The notes beneath the pieces were generated by a model. The model was not told the DNA's origin, did no database searches, and saw only the letters and a list, made by a program, of their open reading frames with translations. Shown here piece after piece: positions 35,897 through 41,068 of a stretch of 41,068 bases of DNA. The stretch spans positions 1 through 41,068 of the forward strand of contig VGDO01000025.1 in the NCBI GenBank assembly GCA_016869645.1. Reading direction: 5' to 3'. A program made the translations under genes and the position numbers. The stretch comes from Alphaproteobacteria bacterium (GTDB taxonomy: Bacteria > Pseudomonadota > Alphaproteobacteria > SHVW01). Numbering within the stretch: position 1 is the stretch's first letter; each line of letters opens with the position of its first letter.

Positions 35897-36364
35897 CTAG
35901 GTGCGGCGCTTCGACTTCGCGCGCGGCCGTGCCGGCCTGGCCGGCGTCCGCCGCCGGCGCGCAGGGGCGCGGCGCACCTTCGGCGCTTCGTCATCGAAGA
36001 AGCGGTTGGGCTCGAGAAAGAACGCGATCATCAGCGCACCGTCGGGCGTTCGGGCGACGTGGCGGCTGCCCTGCGGCCGCCAGGCGTAGTTGCCGGCGGT
36101 GATCTCGCCCTCATCGTCGACCAGCCGGCCTTCCAGCACATAGGTCTGCTCGATGCGCGCGTGCTCGTGGAACGGCAGAGCCGCGCCCGGATCCCAGCGC
36201 ATGAGCAGGGTCGTCAACCCGCTCGCCTTGTCCTCGAGCAGGACCTTCATGCGAATGCCCGGCCAGCGTGTCGGCCGCCAGGGCAGCCGGTCGATGTCGA
36301 CATATCGCGTGGCCAGGGGTGTCAGCTTGTCGATGCCGGGCAGATCGGGCGTTGTTGCGGCCAT
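35897..36364 (-). CDS. Cupin-domain protein with basic C-terminal tail
   Basis: This 155-aa protein has a ChrR/cupin_2-like domain. The metal motif is FHEHARIEQTYVLEGRL (His, His, Glu) and the distal His lies in PQGSRHVARTPDG. The C-terminal ~27 residues are an Arg/Ala/Pro/Lys tail (RRAPARRRRTPARPARPRAK), which could bind nucleic acid or be disordered. No zinc-binding anti-sigma region is present. The start at 36364 has GGAGG upstream. It is convergent with lpd and divergent from murJ. Enzymatic function is unknown. Confidence 0.84.
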   Translation of the reverse strand: MAATTPDLPGIDKLTPLATRYVDIDRLPWRPTRWPGIRMKVLLEDKASGLTTLLMRWDPGAALPFHEHARIEQTYVLEGRLVDDEGEITAGNYAWRPQGSRHVARTPDGALMIAFFLEPNRFFDDEAPKVRRAPARRRRTPARPARPRAKSKRRT

Positions 36365-36489
36365 GGTCGCCTCCTGGACGAAATTCCTTCGCGCACGCTA
36401 ACACCGGCCGCCCTGCCCGTGTAGCCGGGCCCGCGTGGAGTCGAGGGAGCCGGCTTCCCCCCGGCCGGCCTTTCCTGTAATGCCTAAAC

Positions 36490-38061
36490 ATGGCCCTGCT
36501 TCGCTCGGTCGCCACGGTCGGCGGCTTCACCTTCGGATCGCGGGTTCTCGGTTTCGTGCGCGACGTGCTCGTCGCCATGGTGCTTGGCGCCGGTCCGGTT
36601 GCCGATGCCTTCTTCATCGCCTTCCGGTTTCCCAACATGTTCCGTTCGCTCGCAGCCGAAGGCGCCTTCTCGGTCGCCTTCGTGCCGATGTTTGCCAACC
36701 GCCTGGCCGGCGAGGGCCGCGCCGCGGCGATCGCTTTTGCGGAGCGCGCGCTCGCGCTCATGGTTCTGGTGCTTGCCGGCTTCACCATCATCTTCATGGC
36801 TGCCATGCCCTGGCTGATGTACGCCATCGCGCCCGGTTTTGCCGTGACGCCGTCGAAGTTCGATCTGGCCATCCAGCTGACGCGCATCACCTTTCCCTAT
36901 CTGCTGTTCATCTCGTTGGTGAGCTTGCTGGGCGGTGTCTTGAACTCGTTAGGCCGCTTTGCGCCGATGGCGGCAGCTCCGATGCTGCTTAACGTGTGCC
37001 TGATCGGCGCGCTCTTCGTGCTCGCGCCGCTGACGGTCACCCCCGGTCATGCGCTGTCGTGGGGTGTCGCCGTAGCGGGCATCGGCGAGTTTCTGTGGCT
37101 GATCTGGGCTTGCCGGGCGGCCGGCGTCGAGCTGCGGCTGCCCCGTCCACGACTCAGCCCCGACATGAAGCTGCTCTTGAAGCGCATGTTGCCGGCGGCG
37201 GTCGGCGCCGGCGTGATCCAGCTCAACCTGCTTTTTTCGTCGATCCTGGCGTCGCTGCTGCCGGATGGCGCGGTCTCCTATCTCGCCTATGCCGACCGGG
37301 TGAACCAATTGCCGCTCGGCGTGATCGGAGCCGCGATTGGCACGGCGCTGCTGCCGCTGCTTGCAACACAGCTTCGCACCGGCGCCGACGCGGCCGCCAT
37401 GGCCAGCCAGAATCGTGCGCTCGAGTTCGCTCTCCTGATGACGGTGCCGGCCGCCGCCGCGCTGGTGGCGCTCGCCGATCCCATCATCGTCGTGCTGTTC
37501 GAGCGGGGTGCCTTTGGGCCCAAGGAGGCGGCGGCCACGGGCATCGCGCTCGCTGCCTACGCCACGGGATTGCCCGCCTACGTGATGGTCAAGGTCTTCG
37601 CACCGGGATTCTTTGCCCGCGAGGACACGGCGACGCCGGTGCGCATCGCAATCTGGTCCGTGATCGCCAACGTGCTGCTCAACCTCGCGCTCATGCCGCT
37701 GCTGGGCCATGTCGGCCTCGCACTCGGCACCTCGATGGCGGCGTGGCTCAATGCCGGGCTGCTGGCGTGGGTCCTGCACCGGCGTGGTCTGCTGGTGTTC
37801 GACGCGCGGTTGCGTCAGCGCGTGCCGCGCCTGCTGGTGGCGACTGCGGCCATGCTGGCAGCGATCGTGCCGTCCGGACACGGTCTCGCCGGCTATCTGG
37901 CCGGTTCGACCGTGCACAGGATCGCGGCACTGGCGGCCCTGATCCTGCTCGGCCTGCTCGTGTTCGCTTTCGTCGCCCAGCTGGTTGGCGCGGCCCGGCT
38001 GGCCGAGCTGGGGCGCATGCTCAAGCGGTCGGAGCGGCCGGAACAGGCCTCGCCGCGCTAG
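36490..38061 (+). CDS. murJ: Lipid II flippase MurJ (MviN)
   Basis: This MOP-superfamily flippase moves lipid II across the inner membrane for peptidoglycan synthesis. The 523-aa polytopic protein should have about 14 transmembrane helices. Signature segments are LGFVRDVLVAMVLGAGPVAD, FFIAFRFPNMFRSLAAEGAFSVAFVP (with conserved Arg), ITFPYLLFISLVSLLGGVLN, and YADRVNQLPLGVIGAAIGTALLPLL. An Ala/Lys/Arg-rich short tail ends the protein. There is no clear ribosome binding site before ATG 36490. The usual neighbour glnD is not adjacent, while trpS, another usual neighbour, follows. Confidence 0.96.
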   Translation: MALLRSVATVGGFTFGSRVLGFVRDVLVAMVLGAGPVADAFFIAFRFPNMFRSLAAEGAFSVAFVPMFANRLAGEGRAAAIAFAERALALMVLVLAGFTIIFMAAMPWLMYAIAPGFAVTPSKFDLAIQLTRITFPYLLFISLVSLLGGVLNSLGRFAPMAAAPMLLNVCLIGALFVLAPLTVTPGHALSWGVAVAGIGEFLWLIWACRAAGVELRLPRPRLSPDMKLLLKRMLPAAVGAGVIQLNLLFSSILASLLPDGAVSYLAYADRVNQLPLGVIGAAIGTALLPLLATQLRTGADAAAMASQNRALEFALLMTVPAAAALVALADPIIVVLFERGAFGPKEAAATGIALAAYATGLPAYVMVKVFAPGFFAREDTATPVRIAIWSVIANVLLNLALMPLLGHVGLALGTSMAAWLNAGLLAWVLHRRGLLVFDARLRQRVPRLLVATAAMLAAIVPSGHGLAGYLAGSTVHRIAALAALILLGLLVFAFVAQLVGAARLAELGRMLKRSERPEQASPR

Positions 38062-38123
38062 CCGCCGCGGCGGTCGCATGAGGCGGCTTGACCCGCCGCG
38101 CGTCAGCAGCGATAACAGCCGGC

Positions 38124-38144
38124 CTCGCGGGTCCGACCCGCGAG
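38124..38144 (+). promoter_or_regulatory. Perfect hairpin in the murJ-trpS gap
   Basis: CTCGCGGGT (38124-38132) and ACCCGCGAG (38136-38144) form a perfect 9-bp stem with a CCG loop, 30 bases before the trpS ATG. No T-run follows, so it is not a standard terminator. It may be a structured element of the trpS leader or a small palindromic repeat. A reading frame through the region has no tryptophan codons, so no attenuator peptide is seen. Confidence 0.45.
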
Positions 38145-38174
38145 CAATCGTCCCTCGATCCGTTCGGCTCCGAC

Positions 38175-39173
38175 ATGAACCGCATCTTCTCGGGCGTGCA
38201 GCCCACCGGCAACCTGCATCTTGGCAACTACCTCGGCGCCATTCGGAATTGGGTGCGATTGCAGCAGGAATTCGAATGCATCTACTGCGTCGTCGATCTG
38301 CATGCCATCACGATCGAGCAGGACCCGCAGGCATTGCGCGCGGCGACACGGGAGGTCGCGGCGGGTCTGATCGCGGCGGGAATCGATCCGAAGAAGCACA
38401 TCGTGTTCAATCAGAGCCAGGTCGCGGCACATGCCGAGCTCGCCTGGATCTTCAGCTGCGTCGCGCGGCTCGGCTGGCTCAATCGCATGACGCAATTCAA
38501 AGAAAAGGCGGGCAAGAACCGCGAGAACGCCAGCGTCGGCCTCTATGCCTATCCGGTGCTGATGGCCGCCGACATCCTCGTCCACAAGGCCACTCACGTG
38601 CCCGTCGGCGAGGACCAGAAGCAACACCTCGAACTGACGCGCGATATCGCCAAGGCCTTCAACAGCCAGTTCGGCGTCGAATTCTTTCCGCTGCCGGAGC
38701 CGCAGATCTTCGGCGAGGCGGCGCGCGTCATGAGCCTGCGCGACGGCACCAAGAAGATGAGCAAGTCGGATGCCTCGGACTATTCGCGCATCAACATGAC
38801 CGATGATGCCGACGCCATCGCGCAGAAGATCCGCAAGGCCAAGACCGATCCCGAACCGTTGCCGACGGAAGTGGCAGGGTTGGAAAAGCGCCCGGAGGCG
38901 GCCAACCTCGTCGATATCTATGCCGCCCTGTCGGGCAGGACGAACGCCGACGTCCTCGGTGAATTCGGCGGCGCGCAATTCTCGACGTTCAAGCAGTCGT
39001 TGGCCGACCTGGCGGTCCATGTATTGGGTCCGATCGGCGCGGAAATGAAGCGGCTGACCACCGATCCGAGCTTCGTCGACGCCGCGTTGCGCGACGGTGC
39101 CGAGCGTGCGCGGGCGATCGCGACGCCGATCCTGCGCGAGGTGCACGACATCGTGGGTTTCCTTCGCCCGTGA
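38175..39173 (+). CDS. trpS: Tryptophanyl-tRNA synthetase
   Basis: This class I aminoacyl-tRNA synthetase charges tRNA-Trp. The 332-aa product has the HIGH-like motif in [19 protein letters not shown] (His15-Leu-Gly-Asn) and the KMSKS loop at residues 194-198 ([13 protein letters not shown]). It also has [35 protein letters not shown]. It is a typical bacterial length. The ATG at 38175 is chosen because the family begins MNRIFSG. An upstream in-frame TTG at 38088 would add residues encoded by the hairpin region and has no support. Ribosome binding site is weak. Confidence 0.97.
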   Translation: MNRIFSGVQPTGNLHLGNYLGAIRNWVRLQQEFECIYCVVDLHAITIEQDPQALRAATREVAAGLIAAGIDPKKHIVFNQSQVAAHAELAWIFSCVARLGWLNRMTQFKEKAGKNRENASVGLYAYPVLMAADILVHKATHVPVGEDQKQHLELTRDIAKAFNSQFGVEFFPLPEPQIFGEAARVMSLRDGTKKMSKSDASDYSRINMTDDADAIAQKIRKAKTDPEPLPTEVAGLEKRPEAANLVDIYAALSGRTNADVLGEFGGAQFSTFKQSLADLAVHVLGPIGAEMKRLTTDPSFVDAALRDGAERARAIATPILREVHDIVGFLRP

Positions 39174-39270
39174 TCTGAGGCCGCCGGCCAAAACGAGCGG
39201 AAGTTCTGTGCGCGCATTGGCGCGGGCCATAGGCTAAGATGGCGGCGGCGGGGGGCAGGAGGATCGCAAC

Positions 39271-40191
39271 GTGGTCCACGTCTACCTGCCGATCGCCGGT
39301 GTATCGGTCGATGTCGTCTTGATCCTGGTGGTCGGCGCCGGCGTCGGGTTCCTGTCCGGCGTGTTCGGCGTGGGCGGCGGATTCCTGTCGACGCCGCTTC
39401 TCATCTTCCTCGGCGTGCCCAGCGACGTCGCCGTCGCCACCCAAGCCGATCAGCTGGTGGGCTCGTCGGTGTCCGGCGTCCTCGCCCATTGGCAGCGCGG
39501 CAATGTCGATCTGCGCATGGGCTCCGTGCTGCTGGTCGGCGGACTTGCCGGGTCGGCTCTCGGCGTCGCGGCGTTCTCTTTGTTGCGCCAATGGGGTCAC
39601 TTCGACCTGGTCGTGGCGATCCTTTACGTCATCTTTCTTGGCCTGATCGCCGGCATGATGCTGACCGAAAGCCTGTCGACCATCCTCCGGCGTACCCGTG
39701 CCGTGGCTGCGCGCAGCAGACTGCATACGCATTCCTGGCTCCACGGTCTGCCGTTGCGCATGCGCTTTCCGCGCTCGCGGCTCTACATCAGCGCGATCTT
39801 GCCGCTCGGCCTCGGTTTCGTAGTCGGCGTCCTGGTCGCGATCATGGGCGTCGGCGGCGGCTTCATCATGGTGCCGGCCATGATCTATCTGCTCGGCATG
39901 CCGAGCCGGATGGTCGCTGGAACGTCGCTGTTTCAAATCATCTTCGTGACCGCGGCGACCACGTGGATGCAGGCCATCACCACGCAGACCGTAGACATCT
40001 ACCTGTCCGTCCTGCTGCTGGTGGGCGGTGTCGTCGGTGCGCAGTTTGGTGCGCGGTATGCCCACCGGCTGCGGCCGGAGTACGGCCGTCTCGGTCTCGC
40101 CATCGTGGTGCTGCTGGTGTGCGCCAAGGTGGCGATCGACCTGGGCGTGTCGCCAAACGATGTCTATTCGATCGAGACGGATTCGCCATGA
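39271..40191 (+). CDS. TauE/SafE (TSUP)-family membrane protein
   Basis: This 306-aa membrane protein is of the sulfite exporter TauE/SafE (DUF81) family. It has two duplicated halves with glycine-rich turns GVGFLSGVFGVGGGFLSTPLLIFLGVP and GVLVAIMGVGGGFIMVPAMIYLLGMP, and about eight transmembrane helices. The family transports sulfite, sulfoacetate or other organic anions, and no substrate is indicated. GTG at 39271 has GGAGG nine bases upstream. The gene lies between trpS and nfu, where many alphaproteobacteria carry other small genes. Confidence 0.9.
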   Translation: MVHVYLPIAGVSVDVVLILVVGAGVGFLSGVFGVGGGFLSTPLLIFLGVPSDVAVATQADQLVGSSVSGVLAHWQRGNVDLRMGSVLLVGGLAGSALGVAAFSLLRQWGHFDLVVAILYVIFLGLIAGMMLTESLSTILRRTRAVAARSRLHTHSWLHGLPLRMRFPRSRLYISAILPLGLGFVVGVLVAIMGVGGGFIMVPAMIYLLGMPSRMVAGTSLFQIIFVTAATTWMQAITTQTVDIYLSVLLLVGGVVGAQFGARYAHRLRPEYGRLGLAIVVLLVCAKVAIDLGVSPNDVYSIETDSP

Positions 40192-40312
40192 CATTCCGAC
40201 AATTAGCGGCTTGCAATCCCTGACTTTATTTGGGGTTGATATGGCGCTCGCGCTGGCCCATTTATGAGGCGGGCCGGCCGGGTGTGGCCGACCCCCTGCA
40301 TGAGGTGATGCC

Positions 40313-40864
40313 ATGTTTATTCAGACCGAGCAGACGCCCAATCCAGCAACGCTGAAATTCCTGCCGGGCCGCACGGTCATGGAAGCGGGAACCGCCGATT
40401 TTCCCAATGTGACGACCGCCGCCAAATCGCCGCTCGCTGAGCGCTTGTTCCAGGTCGAGGGCGTGACCGGCGTGTTCTTCGGCGGTGACTTCATCACCGT
40501 CACCAAGGGCATCGACAAAGAATGGCACCTGCTGAAGCCGGCCATCCTCGGCGTCATCATGGAGCACTTCACCGCCGGTCGTCCGATCATCCTGCCGTCC
40601 GAGCCGTCCGCTGCGGCGAGCGAGGGCGAAGACAGCGAGATCGTGCAGACCATCAAGGAGCTGCTCGATACGCGCGTGCGCCCCGCGGTTGCCCAGGACG
40701 GCGGCGATATCATATTCCGCGGTTTCGAGAATGGCGTGGTCTTCCTGCACATGCAGGGCTCGTGTTCGGGCTGTCCGAGTTCGACCGCGACTCTCAAGAT
40801 GGGTATCGAGAACATGCTGAAGCACTATGTCCCCGAGGTGACCGAAGTTCAGGCGGTCACCTGA
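40313..40864 (+). CDS. Nfu-type Fe-S cluster carrier
   Basis: This 183-aa iron-sulfur cluster carrier has an Nfu N-terminal domain (MFIQTEQTPNPATLKFLPGR, VEGVTGVFFGGDFITVTKG) and a NifU-like C-terminal domain. The C-terminal domain has the cluster-binding Cys151 and Cys154 (GSCSGCPSSTATLKMGIENML). It resembles mitochondrial NFU1 and alphaproteobacterial NifU-domain proteins that deliver [4Fe-4S] clusters to enzymes such as lipoyl synthase, which supports the lipoyl-dependent SucB. A terminator follows. Confidence 0.95.
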   Translation: MFIQTEQTPNPATLKFLPGRTVMEAGTADFPNVTTAAKSPLAERLFQVEGVTGVFFGGDFITVTKGIDKEWHLLKPAILGVIMEHFTAGRPIILPSEPSAAASEGEDSEIVQTIKELLDTRVRPAVAQDGGDIIFRGFENGVVFLHMQGSCSGCPSSTATLKMGIENMLKHYVPEVTEVQAVT

Positions 40865-40893
40865 ACTCGCCGATACCCATCAACGGCAGAACC

Positions 40894-40920
40894 GGGGCGC
40901 TCACAGGCGCCCCGTTCGTT
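40894..40920 (+). terminator. Terminator-like hairpin after nfu
   Basis: GGGGCGC (40894-40900) and GCGCCCC (40907-40913) form a 7-bp stem with loop TCACAG, extendable by one C-G pair. The tail GTTCGTT is only moderately T-rich. It sits 29 bases after the nfu stop and before the IS element. Confidence 0.6.
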
Positions 40921-40942
40921 ATCGACGTCCGGGCTCGCGTTC

Positions 40943-41068
40943 TAGAGCGGGTTGAAATCAGGTTGAATCGGAAAGGGGATTCCCAAACTTTTCCGGATGT
41001 GATTCACCATGATGGCTGGAGTGGAGGCCAGCATGGATGGGCAAACCTTACTCGATTGACCTGCGCGA
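40943..41068 (+). mobile_element. Left end of an IS630-family insertion sequence, truncated by the window
   Basis: Only the first ~125 bases of the element are present. The candidate left terminus begins near 40943-40945, at a TA followed by GAGCGGGTTGAAATCAGG. IS630 elements insert at and duplicate TA. The right end and full inverted repeat lie outside the window, so the exact boundary is inferred. The transposase start follows. Confidence 0.65.
41037..41068 (+). CDS. IS630-family transposase, N-terminal fragment
   Basis: Ten codons are readable from the ATG at 41037: MGKPYSIDLR, with the next residue cut. This is the standard start of IS630-family transposases (often MGKPYSxDLRERV). GGAGG lies nine bases upstream. 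The overlapping ATG four bases earlier is out of frame. The gene continues past the window edge, so completeness cannot be judged. Confidence 0.8.
   Translation, partial: MGKPYSIDLR

Overview
The window is GC-rich chromosomal DNA from an alphaproteobacterium. The evidence is the block cmk-rpsA-ihfB-lapA, the block zapE-mdh-sucC-sucD-sucA-sucB-lpd, the set glnD/murJ/trpS/nfu, and a type II lumazine synthase (RibH2) of the Brucella/Mesorhizobium kind behind an FMN riboswitch. A Rhodospirillales- or Reyranella-like lineage would fit, but the sequence alone does not settle it. Nearly all of the window is coding. No rRNA, tRNA, CRISPR array or prophage was seen.

Layout. (1) 0.2-7.4 kb is an accessory patchwork: an orphan PAS histidine kinase, a radical SAM (PflX/COG1313-type) gene with a cupin gene, FMN riboswitch plus ribH2, an SMP-30 lactonase-like gene, a class II aldolase-like gene, an AbrB/PIN (VapBC-type) toxin-antitoxin pair and a DUF1272 zinc protein. 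(2) 7.5-11.1 kb is the core block cmk-rpsA-(terminator)-ihfB-lapA. (3) 11.1-15.9 kb is an amino-acid-related module: an ornithine-cyclodeaminase-family gene, a sarcosine-oxidase-like flavoprotein, DUF2244, an EamA exporter, and a convergent FOXRED1-like flavoprotein. (4) 16.05-18.9 kb is glnD. (5) 18.9-24.4 kb is a tightly packed six-gene unit: GntR/FCD regulator, PhyH-type dioxygenase, a DRL/SAF oxidoreductase, a nitronate-monooxygenase-like flavoprotein, an SDR and DUF1989. It has a clear promoter and a 23-bp operator in front. (6) 24.5-25.4 kb is an unrecognised Ala/Pro-rich protein. (7) 25.7-35.9 kb is zapE and the TCA-cycle operon. (8) 35.9-40.9 kb is a cupin with a basic tail, murJ, trpS, a TauE/SafE-type permease and an Nfu-type Fe-S protein. 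(9) The last ~125 bases are the left end and first codons of an IS630-family insertion sequence, cut by the window edge.

How the parts work together. mdh, sucCD, sucAB and lpd supply 2-oxoglutarate dehydrogenase, succinyl-CoA synthetase and malate dehydrogenase in one transcriptional direction. GlnD is the nitrogen-status sensor that modifies PII. The 18.9-24.4 kb unit looks like a regulated catabolic or modification pathway for an unknown small molecule and is the best candidate here for something undescribed. A set of translation-initiation structures also deserves a look: the riboswitch expression platform at ribH2, and hairpins between Shine-Dalgarno and AUG at sucA, zapE and glnD.

Limits. 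Protein families were assigned by reading motifs, with no database search. Promoter, operator and hairpin calls were made by eye without folding energies.
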